A DNA stretch of 64,000 nucleotides from Pseudidiomarina homiensis (lineage in GTDB: Bacteria > Pseudomonadota > Gammaproteobacteria > Enterobacterales > Alteromonadaceae), in contig NZ_PIPX01000003.1 of assembly GCF_003987225.1 (NCBI RefSeq), positions 1 to 64,000 on the forward strand, read 5' to 3'. Below the pieces are notes generated by a model, which was given only the letters and a program-made list of their open reading frames with translations, ran no database searches and was not told the DNA's origin. A program made the translations under genes and the position numbers. Shown one piece after another: positions 56,635 to 64,000 of the stretch. Within the stretch, counting starts at the first letter, position 1. The number at the start of each line of letters is the position of its first letter.

Positions 56635-57321
56635 ATGGCAACCTCATCTGAACAACAGAAAAACGAGCAAAAACAAAAGGCTGCAGAAGCAGCTCTCGAT
56701 TACGTTAAAGCAAATCTACCCAAGCAAGCGGTCATTGGCGTCGGTACCGGCTCCACCGTGAACTTTTTTATTGATGCCCTCGCCACCATCAAACACGATA
56801 TTGAAGCTGCCGTTTCAAGTTCAGAAGCTTCGACCGAACGCTTGAAACAGCACGGTATTCGCGTGGTCGACTTAAATAGCGTCAGCGACCTGCCGATTTA
56901 CGTTGATGGCGCCGATGAAATCGACGAACACAAACGCATGGTTAAAGGCGGTGGCGCTGCCCTCACCCGCGAAAAAATTGTCGCTGCGGTGGCCGATACC
57001 TTTGTCTGTATTGTTGATGAGAGCAAGCAAGTGGGCCGCCTCGGCGGCTTCCCAATCCCTGTTGAAGTCATTCCGATGGCCCGCTCTTACGTGGCCCGTG
57101 AAATTGTCAAACTCGGTGGTGACCCAGTCTGGCGCGAAGGCGTGACCACCGACAACGGTAATTGGATCCTCGATGTGCACAATTTCGACATTGTTGACCC
57201 TATTCACCTTGAACAGCAGCTCAATAATATTGTGGGTGTGGTCACCAACGGTCTCTTTGCCCAACGTGGCGCCGACGTCACTATCGTTGCCAGCGCCGCT
57301 GGTATTGAAACTCTTAAGTAA
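56635..57321 (+). CDS. rpiA: Ribose-5-phosphate isomerase A
   Basis: Interconverts ribose 5-phosphate and ribulose 5-phosphate. The 228 aa product has [23 protein letters not shown] and [13 protein letters not shown], the conserved RpiA active-site segments. The first ~15 residues (Gln/Lys-rich) extend the usual N-terminus slightly. It lies 15 bp upstream of serA in an apparent operon. Confidence 0.96.
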   Translation: MATSSEQQKNEQKQKAAEAALDYVKANLPKQAVIGVGTGSTVNFFIDALATIKHDIEAAVSSSEASTERLKQHGIRVVDLNSVSDLPIYVDGADEIDEHKRMVKGGGAALTREKIVAAVADTFVCIVDESKQVGRLGGFPIPVEVIPMARSYVAREIVKLGGDPVWREGVTTDNGNWILDVHNFDIVDPIHLEQQLNNIVGVVTNGLFAQRGADVTIVASAAGIETLK

Positions 57322-57336
57322 GGTGTAAGCACAGCC

Positions 57337-58578
57337 ATGACGCAAGTATCGCTCGCCAAAGATCGCATTAAAATTCTTCTTCTCGAAGGGGTGCACGAGA
57401 GTGCCGTGAACGTACTCAAACAACAGGGGTACGACTCGATTGAGTATGTGAAAACCTCACTCAGTGAAGAGGAACTTTGCGAGCGCGTCAAAGACGTCCA
57501 CTTTTTGGGGATCCGTTCACGTACGCAACTGACCGAAAAAGTCTTTGCGGCGGCCGAGAAGCTCATTGGCGTCGGTTGTTTTTGTATTGGTACCAACCAA
57601 GTGGATCTGGCAGCGGCCCGTCGCCATGGCGTGGTGGTCTTTAACGCACCGTTTTCGAACACCCGTAGCGTTGCCGAACTGGTTTTGGCTGAAATTATTA
57701 TGTTGTTACGCCGCGTGCCCGAGAAAAATGCTGCAGCCCATCGCGGTGGCTGGGATAAGTCGGCGAATGGTTCATTCGAAGCACGCGGTAAAGTGCTTGG
57801 CATTGTGGGCTACGGCCATATCGGTAGCCAGTTGAGTATCTTAGCCGAACAGCTCGGCATGCAAGTGCGTTTTTATGACATCGAAACCAAGTTACCGCTT
57901 GGCAATGCACTTTCAGTAGGCTCACTCGACGCGCTGCTGGAACAAGCTGACGTGGTGACCTTGCACGTACCGGAAACGGCGCAAACCCAATGGATGATCA
58001 GCGCCCCACAATTGGCCAAGATGAAAAAAGGTGCGTTGCTTGTTAATGCTTCACGCGGCACTGTGGTCAACATTGAAGACTTGGCCGCCAGCCTGCGCAG
58101 CGGTCACTTAGGTGGCGCAGCTATTGACGTCTTCCCAGTTGAACCAAGCAGCAATAACGACGTATTCGAGTCGCCACTGCGCGGCATCGACAACTGCATT
58201 CTGACCCCGCATGTCGGTGGCTCGACCCAAGAAGCCCAAGAAAACATTGGTATTGAAGTGGCTGGCAAGTTGGCACACTACTCTGACAACGGCTCTACCT
58301 TGTCGGCAGTCAACTTCCCAGAGGTTTCACTGCCAGCGCACCACGGCGCCCGTCGCTTGTTGCACATTCACCAAAACCGCCCGGGCATGCTAACCAAAAT
58401 CAACCAGATCATGGCCGAGCAAAACATCAACGTCTCCGGTCAGTACCTGCAAACCGACAGCGAAGTCGGTTACGTGGTCATTGACGTCGACACGCCCGAA
58501 GAAAGCACCATTGCGGACGATTTGCTGGAGCAAATGCGCGCCATTGAAGGCACCATTCGCGCTAGGGTTTTGTACTAA
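57337..58578 (+). CDS. serA: D-3-phosphoglycerate dehydrogenase
   Basis: First step of serine synthesis. The 413 aa length is near the E. coli type (410). It has a catalytic domain, a Rossmann NAD-binding domain (GIVGYGHIGSQLSILAE, about 155-171), catalytic Arg in NASRGTVVN, Glu/His in LTPHVGGST and a C-terminal ACT domain (HIHQNRPGMLTKINQIM) for serine feedback. The rpiA-serA order is widespread in gammaproteobacteria. Confidence 0.96.
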   Translation: MTQVSLAKDRIKILLLEGVHESAVNVLKQQGYDSIEYVKTSLSEEELCERVKDVHFLGIRSRTQLTEKVFAAAEKLIGVGCFCIGTNQVDLAAARRHGVVVFNAPFSNTRSVAELVLAEIIMLLRRVPEKNAAAHRGGWDKSANGSFEARGKVLGIVGYGHIGSQLSILAEQLGMQVRFYDIETKLPLGNALSVGSLDALLEQADVVTLHVPETAQTQWMISAPQLAKMKKGALLVNASRGTVVNIEDLAASLRSGHLGGAAIDVFPVEPSSNNDVFESPLRGIDNCILTPHVGGSTQEAQENIGIEVAGKLAHYSDNGSTLSAVNFPEVSLPAHHGARRLLHIHQNRPGMLTKINQIMAEQNINVSGQYLQTDSEVGYVVIDVDTPEESTIADDLLEQMRAIEGTIRARVLY

Positions 58579-58595
58579 GAGCAATTGCACTAGTT

Positions 58596-58652
58596 AGACA
58601 TAACTGTATCCAAAAGTCTATTTTTTAGGCTATAATGGACACCATTATGTCT
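58596..58652 (+). promoter_or_regulatory. Promoter/operator of the hipB-like gene
   Basis: A consensus -10 TATAAT (58631-58636) has no good -35. Perfect inverted octamers AGACATAA (58596-58603) and TTATGTCT (58645-58652) flank it, with 41 bp between. This is a likely autorepression operator for the XRE protein encoded just downstream, as in hipBA modules. Confidence 0.6.
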
Positions 58653-58666
58653 ATTTCGGGTGCATT

Positions 58667-58951
58667 ATGAAGTATCAACTCTTAGTCGAACAAGATGTTC
58701 AGTCGGCGTTTGCGGACTACCTGCGTACCGCGCGTGAGCAAGCAAAACTGTCGCGCGCAGCACTTGCCGAGAAAAGCACTGTTCCCGCTGCCACAATTAA
58801 AAAATTCGAGTTAACTGGGCAAATCTCGTTTCGCCAGTTGCTGTTATTGTGGCAAACCCTCGATGACTTAAAACGACTTTACGAACTTACCCAAGCACAA
58901 CAGTCAGTGACGCCGACCTCTATCGAAGAGGTGCTGAAAGATGAATTTTAG
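58667..58951 (+). CDS. HipB-like XRE-family antitoxin
   Basis: A 94 aa helix-turn-helix protein: residues about 15-65 form an XRE domain (TAREQAKLSRAALAEKSTVPAATIKKFELTG). It would bind the flanking inverted repeats and repress its own operon. The 3' end overlaps the hipA remnant by 11 bp, the usual antitoxin-toxin layout. With the toxin broken it is now an orphan DNA-binding protein. Confidence 0.85.
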   Translation: MKYQLLVEQDVQSAFADYLRTAREQAKLSRAALAEKSTVPAATIKKFELTGQISFRQLLLLWQTLDDLKRLYELTQAQQSVTPTSIEEVLKDEF

Positions 58952-59602
58952 ACCCGTCAAAAAACTTCAAGTACACCGAACCCTTATGTCTGGAGCGAAA
59001 GTCTTGGTGGGTACGCTTGCACAAAATCGGCAAGGTGTATTCTTTCAGTATGCGCAAAGCTATCTAGATATGTGAAGAATTCTGCGAGTACTTCGGGGCG
59101 ACAACACTTTCATAGCGCGTGCGGATTGCTTGACGCTGATTTTCGCACGCCAAGCCTCGACTATGATGATTTAATCAAAGCAACCAAAATACTTTGTAAG
59201 TCACCAGCCTATGGTCAATTACAATTTAAGCGCGCAATTTTCAATTTACTCACCTGTAATCAGGATGATCACAGTAAAAACTGGGGGTTTTTACTCAATG
59301 ACAATGGAGCATGGCACCCAGCTCCGTTTTACGACATCATTTTTAACCCCAGCGCATTTAACGAGCATGCCACAGCCTACGCTGGTTATGGTAAAGAGCC
59401 GCCGCTTAAAGCTCTGCAGAAGTTAGCGAACTCTGCTGGCTATACTCGCTGGTCACAGGCAAAGCACGATATTTTAGAAGTTGCCGAGGTTGTTGATGAG
59501 TTTAACGCGATTGCCAAGGAGCTCGATATTCAGCAACAAACGCGACGGCTTATCTCGCAACACATTGAACGCTTGCGCGAAGCTCTTCTAAAACACCTTT
59601 GA
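58941..59602 (+). pseudogene. hipA remnant with internal deletion and frameshift
   Basis: ATG 58941 opens 44 codons matching the HipA N-terminal domain (VLVGTLAQNRQGVFFQYAQSYLD), ending at TGA 59073-59075. From GTG 59072, in another frame, 176 codons match the HipA C-terminal kinase half: HFHSACGLLDADFRTPSLDYDDL, the catalytic NQDDHSKNWGFL and PAPFYDIIFNPS. Intact HipA is about 400-440 aa, so roughly 180-200 residues including the nucleotide-binding region are missing. The kinase toxin (a Ser/Thr kinase acting on aminoacyl-tRNA synthetases in known cases) is almost certainly inactive. The two open frames could still be translated as fragments. Confidence 0.85.
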
Positions 59603-59647
59603 CAACGGCTCCGTGTGGCCGGCCAATAGCTATACCGATAAGGCTAG

Positions 59648-60316
59648 CTAACGAATGCCAAATGTGCGGCCGTCATCAATGACACCTACAAACACTCCAT
59701 AGTAGGTACCCTCTTGCTCGACGATGCGCAAATAGCCGCCACTGGTGGCATTACTAAGCATCTCATCGCGTGTCAGTTCATTCAGTGCAGCTGACACGTG
59801 CTCACGCGATAAGTCCGATATCATAACGGCGCACAATTCATCGGAGCATTGTAAAGCATTCGTGTAAACTTGTGCTTGGTTGCTAAGCAACGTCGCTAAC
59901 CTTAATCTGACCGTACCAGCTTGCTCAGTACTTTCCTGTGATTGAGCAAGTGCATCAACCTGCTGTTGCAACTCGACAACCGAAAGCTCATCAAGCGTCT
60001 CCGTTTCCAACACGCGCCCCTTACCACTTTCTGTTAATAGTGTATGCAAAGATTGATTTACAGTTAGTCCGTCAATTTCAGCATCAGATTGACTTGGGGG
60101 AGGCGCTCGTTGTGACTCAACATCAGCATCATTCAAATCTGTAGAATTCGTAACAACCGCAGTCGACTCCTCGTTGGAGTCTTGCTCGGTTGTAGATGCA
60201 ACATGATGCATCGGTCTATCGTTCTGTATTATCTCGTCACGTTGATTTGCTTGGATATAATAAAAAGCGGCGAATAACGCCGCTAACGTGATAACGACTA
60301 GGAGTGTTTTTTTCAC
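59648..60316 (-). CDS. Membrane-anchored protein of unknown function
   Basis: A 222 aa protein with one N-terminal membrane anchor (about 4-21) and the rest outside the cytosol: a low-complexity acidic/Ser-Thr linker (about 35-85), then a helical segment (about 90-150) and a C-terminal part with two Cys (CSDELCAVMISDL) likely disulfide-bonded. No family recognised. It stands alone between the hipA remnant and the pst operon. The 60317-60480 gap upstream is AT-rich and should hold its promoter; a possible one is TTGAAA-16 bp-TAAAAG on the minus strand near 60388-60415. Confidence 0.7.
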   Translation of the reverse strand: MKKTLLVVITLAALFAAFYYIQANQRDEIIQNDRPMHHVASTTEQDSNEESTAVVTNSTDLNDADVESQRAPPPSQSDAEIDGLTVNQSLHTLLTESGKGRVLETETLDELSVVELQQQVDALAQSQESTEQAGTVRLRLATLLSNQAQVYTNALQCSDELCAVMISDLSREHVSAALNELTRDEMLSNATSGGYLRIVEQEGTYYGVFVGVIDDGRTFGIR

Positions 60317-60480
60317 TGTCTCTCGATTCCCGTTAGAAGGCCAATAGACCCCCTGTTAACTTCACAAGTTTGATAACAATACCTTTTAGTTTTAAAAAAA
60401 CAAATTTCAAGGTTATTGCTACCTTTTTACCACTTCTCCGTTATATATAAATCCATATTTCACCTTACGCTAAGGGAAAC

Positions 60481-60506
60481 AAAAAAAGCCGGCGGATGCC
60501 GGCTTT
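60481..60506 (-). terminator. Rho-independent terminator of the pst-phoU operon
   Basis: Perfect 9 bp stem AAAGCCGGC / GCCGGCTTT (60485-60506) with a 4 nt loop, followed on the minus strand by a run of T ending in TTTTTTTG. It lies 18 bp after phoU. Confidence 0.93.
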
Positions 60507-60523
60507 ATGGTGGCTTTACATAA

Positions 60524-61252
60524 TCACTCTGAATCAGGCTGCGGCCGACCCACGGTGCGCGCCATGGATTCTGGCGACACGTGGCGCACGTCTTTACCTT
60601 TGACGAAGAAAATAATGTACTCGGCGATGTTCTGGCAACGGTCACCAATACGCTCGAGTGAGCGCGCTGACCAAAGTACATTCATGACCTTGGGAATACC
60701 GCGCGGGTCTTCCATCATGTAGGTCATCAATTGACGGGTTAAGCCTTCGTATTGACGGTCGGCTTGGGCGTCCATTTGATGCACTTCATAAGCGCTGTCG
60801 AGGTCCATCCGGGCAAAGGCATCAAGCACACCATGCAACATCGCCAAGACCTGCTGGCCAAGGTTCTCAAGGCTGACTAAGAACTGCTGCTGATCGTTGT
60901 TGAAACTCTCGAGGGCCACGCGCGCAATGCGCTCAGCTTCATCACCAATGCGCTCTAAGTCGGCGATGGTTTTGAAAATCGCGATGATCAAACGCAAGTC
61001 GCTTGCTGCTGGTTGACGCTTGGCAATGATCTGCACACAAGCTTCGTCAATCTGTACTTCCAACGCATTGATTTTGTAGTCACGCTGCAAGACTTGCTCG
61101 GCAAGCTCATGGTCGGAGTTTTCAATCGCGATCAGCGAGTCACGTAGTTGTTGCTCAACCAAGCCGCCCATGTTCATGACCTGGGTACGGACGGCATCGA
61201 GTTCGTCATTAAATTTACCGGAAATGTGCCGGCCAGTATTTAATTTATCCAT
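60524..61252 (-). CDS. phoU: Phosphate signalling regulator PhoU
   Basis: A 242 aa all-helical protein of two three-helix PhoU repeats with the acidic metal-binding motifs (AEQVLQRDYKINALEVQID; YEVHQMDAQADRQYE). It links the Pst transporter to the PhoR kinase and represses the Pho regulon when phosphate is plentiful. It is last in pstC-pstA-pstB-phoU, 14 bp after pstB. Confidence 0.96.
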   Translation of the reverse strand: MDKLNTGRHISGKFNDELDAVRTQVMNMGGLVEQQLRDSLIAIENSDHELAEQVLQRDYKINALEVQIDEACVQIIAKRQPAASDLRLIIAIFKTIADLERIGDEAERIARVALESFNNDQQQFLVSLENLGQQVLAMLHGVLDAFARMDLDSAYEVHQMDAQADRQYEGLTRQLMTYMMEDPRGIPKVMNVLWSARSLERIGDRCQNIAEYIIFFVKGKDVRHVSPESMARTVGRPQPDSE

Positions 61253-61265
61253 GATTCAGCTCCTC

Positions 61266-62084
61266 TTAGCCGTAGCGTCCAGTAATGTAGTCTTCGGTCT
61301 GCTTCTGGGTCGGCGTGGTAAACAGCGTATTGGTATCAGCATATTCAATCAGCTTACCCATGTACATAAAGGCTGTTTGATCCGAAACCCGTGCTGCTTG
61401 TTGCATGTTGTGCGTCACAATTACCACGGTGTATTTTTCTTTCAACTCGGTGATCAGCTCTTCGATCGTCAGTGTTGAAATTGGGTCAAGTGCCGACGTT
61501 GGTTCATCGAGCAACAGTACTTCTGGCTCAATCGCAATAGCTCGGGCAATCACCAAACGTTGCTGCTGACCACCTGATAGGCTGAAAGCACTAGCGTTTA
61601 GACGATCTTTCACTTCTTCCCAAAGGGCTGCGCCTTTCAATGAGCGTTCGACCACCTCATCTAAGGTACGACGGTCGTTTACACCCATCAAGCGCATGCC
61701 GTAGACCACGTTCTCATAGATTGACTTCGGGAACGGGTTCGGACGCTGGAATACCATACCCACACGGCGACGCAATTCAGCGACGTCAACATCTTTGTCG
61801 TAGATGTTTTTGTCGTGCAAACGGATCTCGCCGTTCACTTTACAAATCTCAACCAAGTCGTTCATGCGGTTAATGCAACGCAACAACGTTGACTTACCGC
61901 AGCCCGACGGGCCGATAAAGGCGGTGACACGGTTACGTGGAATCGCCATGGAAATATCATGCAAAGCTTGAGCATCGCCGTAGTGCAGATTCAAATTGCG
62001 AATTTCCATAGCGGTTTGATCCGCCGTTAAATTTTCTAAATCGAGGCTGTCTGCCTGATTGTTTGTCGGAGTTACCGAAATCAT
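61266..62084 (-). CDS. pstB: Phosphate ABC transporter ATP-binding protein
   Basis: A 272 aa ATPase of the high-affinity phosphate importer with Walker [13 protein letters not shown] (about 57-68), signature [16 protein letters not shown], Walker [14 protein letters not shown] and H-loop VTHNM. The N-terminal ~28 residues extend the usual start. It is between pstA and phoU. Confidence 0.97.
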   Translation of the reverse strand: MISVTPTNNQADSLDLENLTADQTAMEIRNLNLHYGDAQALHDISMAIPRNRVTAFIGPSGCGKSTLLRCINRMNDLVEICKVNGEIRLHDKNIYDKDVDVAELRRRVGMVFQRPNPFPKSIYENVVYGMRLMGVNDRRTLDEVVERSLKGAALWEEVKDRLNASAFSLSGGQQQRLVIARAIAIEPEVLLLDEPTSALDPISTLTIEELITELKEKYTVVIVTHNMQQAARVSDQTAFMYMGKLIEYADTNTLFTTPTQKQTEDYITGRYG

Positions 62085-62114
62085 AGTAAGACCTTTTCGC
62101 TTCTGCTTCGTTAA

Positions 62115-63770
62115 TTAATGCTCAAGTGAGCGATACTTTTCACGTAAATGGTTACGCACGCCAATGGCCGTTAAGTTCAAGCCAATAATCACCGTTACCA
62201 ACAAGAACGAGGTGGCGTAAACCAGCGGACGTGCCGCTTCAACGTTTGGACTCTGGAAACCAACATCATAAATGTGGAAACCTAAGTGCATAAATTTGCG
62301 ATCCAAATGGAAGTACGGGAAGTTACCGTCCACCGGCAACATTGGCGCCGACTTCACTACACCGACCAACATCAGCGGGGCAACTTCACCTGCGGCACGC
62401 GCTACGGCCAAAATCAGACCGGTCATAATTGCCGGTGAGGCCATTGGAATAATAATCCGCCACAAGGTTTCGGCTTTGGTTGCGCCGAGCGCCAAGCTGC
62501 CCTCGCGCAGGGTGCTTGGAATGCGCGACAAACCTTCTTCGGTCGAGACAATCACCACCGGCAAGGTCAAAATCGCCAAGGTAATAGCTGCCCACATGAC
62601 GCCAGGTGTACCAAAAGTCGGACTCGGCAAGGCTTCTGGGTAGAACACTTGGTCAAGTGAGCCACCTACCATGTAGACGAAGAATCCTAGGCCGAATACC
62701 CCGTAAACAATCGACGGTACACCCGCCAAGTTAATCACGGCAATGCGTATCAGTCGGGTAATCGCATTTTTACCGGCATATTCGTGCAGATAAATCGCCG
62801 CGATAACCCCGAATGGCGTCACGATGACCGACATCAACAACACCATAAACACGGTACCGAAAATAGCCGGGAACACGCCGCCTTCAGTATTCGCTTCGCG
62901 CGGGTCTTCGCTGACAAACTTACCAATTTGCACAAAGAAGTGGCCGATCTTCTCGACTAGGTTCATGTCGTTCGGAAAGTACACCGCCAGCATGCGATAC
63001 ATCGGCAGTGTGACTTCAACACCACGCATGTCGCGCATGACCACTTCGTCGCGGCTCGCTTGGTCGCGCAAGGCGAAGAGTTCTTCTTCCAACACTTCGT
63101 AATCGTCGCGCAACTGTTGCTCAGCAGCACTAATGCGCGCTTTTTCAGCTTCAGTTAGCTGGCCTTCAAGGTCCAATGCGCGGCGTTCTAAACGCAGCTG
63201 GTTAAGCTGATAGTTAATCGCGCCGATTTCGCTGTCTTGCAGGTCTGCGGCTTGCTCGTTGATCTCGACCACGCGTTCAATGCGCTGCTCAAGTACTGCA
63301 CGAACGTTCTCACCGTTTGCTACCGACTTGCCGTTTTCGAGCACATCGACCACATAACCATAAAAGTTACCGTCTTTCGAGCGTTCGAGCTTCGCCAAGT
63401 CCGCAGGTGTTTCATCGCGCACGATTTGCGGCTCGAGTACCCAAGTAAAGTCCAACGGTACGTATTCACGGTTACCGATTTTGATCAACCAACGATCGAG
63501 CGCTACTTCGTTGAAGTCGTCCAGCTGCACACCTGATTCCTTCAGTCGTTCCAGCGGAATCGTTTCAGTGTCGTAGACTTCACCAATAATGGTCGAAATC
63601 GAACCATCATTCGCCCGCACGTCCATCTCATGAATTTGTGCTGGCCAGAAGAATGACAGACCACGCCAACCAATCAGAATCAGCAGCCCGATAACCGCGA
63701 TCAGACTGATACTCACAGAACCTGCGGTGAGCCAAATCCAGGGTTTTCCTGAGTTAAACCATTGCTTCAT
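62115..63770 (-). CDS. pstA: Phosphate ABC transporter permease PstA, extended form
   Basis: A 551 aa permease, nearly twice the length of E. coli PstA (296). After a first membrane span (about 12-35) there is a large extra region (about 40-275) containing a long coiled coil (ISAAEQQLRDDYEVLEEELFALRDQ). The standard PstA permease domain with five or six spans follows, with the EAA-type coupling loop GATKAETLWRIIIP. Extended PstA and PstC occur in marine gammaproteobacteria; the extra periplasmic domain may contact PstS. Confidence 0.95.
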   Translation of the reverse strand: MKQWFNSGKPWIWLTAGSVSISLIAVIGLLILIGWRGLSFFWPAQIHEMDVRANDGSISTIIGEVYDTETIPLERLKESGVQLDDFNEVALDRWLIKIGNREYVPLDFTWVLEPQIVRDETPADLAKLERSKDGNFYGYVVDVLENGKSVANGENVRAVLEQRIERVVEINEQAADLQDSEIGAINYQLNQLRLERRALDLEGQLTEAEKARISAAEQQLRDDYEVLEEELFALRDQASRDEVVMRDMRGVEVTLPMYRMLAVYFPNDMNLVEKIGHFFVQIGKFVSEDPREANTEGGVFPAIFGTVFMVLLMSVIVTPFGVIAAIYLHEYAGKNAITRLIRIAVINLAGVPSIVYGVFGLGFFVYMVGGSLDQVFYPEALPSPTFGTPGVMWAAITLAILTLPVVIVSTEEGLSRIPSTLREGSLALGATKAETLWRIIIPMASPAIMTGLILAVARAAGEVAPLMLVGVVKSAPMLPVDGNFPYFHLDRKFMHLGFHIYDVGFQSPNVEAARPLVYATSFLLVTVIIGLNLTAIGVRNHLREKYRSLEH

Positions 63771-63784
63771 GGAAATCCTCTCGC

Positions 63785-64000
63785 TTACATCGAGCTGTAT
63801 TTATCGCGTAGACGCTGACGAACAAGTTCGGCCACCGTGTTGAACGCGAAGGTGAAAACAAAGAGCACAAAGGCTGCTAAGAAAAGAATGCGGTAATGCG
63901 AGCTGCCAACTTCAGACTCTGGCATTTCAACGGCAATGTTGGCCGAAAGCGTACGCATACCTTCAAAGATATTCCAATCCATAATCGGTGTGTTACCGGT
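63785..64000 (-). CDS. pstC: Phosphate ABC transporter permease PstC (C-terminal part)
   Basis: Only the last ~71 codons are in the window; the frame is still open at the right edge. The end shows a final membrane span (ILFLAAFVLFVFTFAFNTVAELV) and RQRLRDKYSSM, typical of PstC C-termini. It sits 14 bp upstream of pstA, as expected for pstSCAB-phoU operons. Confidence 0.9.
   Translation of the reverse strand, partial: TGNTPIMDWNIFEGMRTLSANIAVEMPESEVGSSHYRILFLAAFVLFVFTFAFNTVAELVRQRLRDKYSSM

Overview
The window is a stretch of gammaproteobacterial chromosome. Its housekeeping content and gene order (16S rRNA leader, bamD/rluD/pgeF/clpB, glnB-nadE, gcvTHP, ubiI-ubiH-pepP-ygfB/zapA-ssrS, rpiA-serA, pst-phoU), together with an NhaD Na+/H+ antiporter and several secreted peptidases and amidohydrolases, suggest a marine or halophilic Alteromonadales bacterium of the Idiomarina/Pseudidiomarina type. 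That placement is inferred from gene content and protein style; no database search was run.

Layout. 1-450: 5' end of a 16S gene reading leftward off the window, with boxA and two tandem rRNA promoters. 450-9860: pssA, clpB (sigma-32-type promoter), pgeF, rluD, bamD, the overlapping glnB/nadE pair, a DUF1285 gene and a LuxR-type response regulator. 10000-17700: secreted amidohydrolase, pdxH, an Ldh-family dehydrogenase, pfkA, the speB-speA polyamine pair and tRNA-Phe. 17700-30200: small envelope/secreted proteins, a membrane diguanylate cyclase, an SDR, nhaD, a four-gene ABC exporter and a LysR regulator. 30200-38570: a TolB/amidohydrolase giant with an S10 carboxypeptidase, a divergent NRAMP-like transporter and a GAF-PAS-GGDEF-EAL protein.

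38700-43750 is the accessory part. Three visibly AT-richer genes of unknown function lie on one strand. Two or three attC-like recombination sites separate them: stop codons overlap the left core, and short leaders run from the right core to the next start codon. There is no integrase in the window. This looks like a CALIN (integron cassette cluster lacking an integrase). One gene ends in a HEPN-like motif (R-x4-H). Another ends in a PD-(D/E)xK-type nuclease domain and carries an in-frame TGA at codon 26. They are candidates for an undescribed phage-defence or toxin module.

43900-64000 returns to core genes: gcvTHP with an internal terminator-like hairpin before gcvP, a divergent LysR regulator, ubiI-ubiH-pepP-ygfB, zapA-6S RNA, a secreted amidohydrolase placed between ssrS and fthC, rpiA-serA, a hipB-like gene with a broken hipA remnant, and the pstC(partial)-pstA-pstB-phoU operon running off the right edge.
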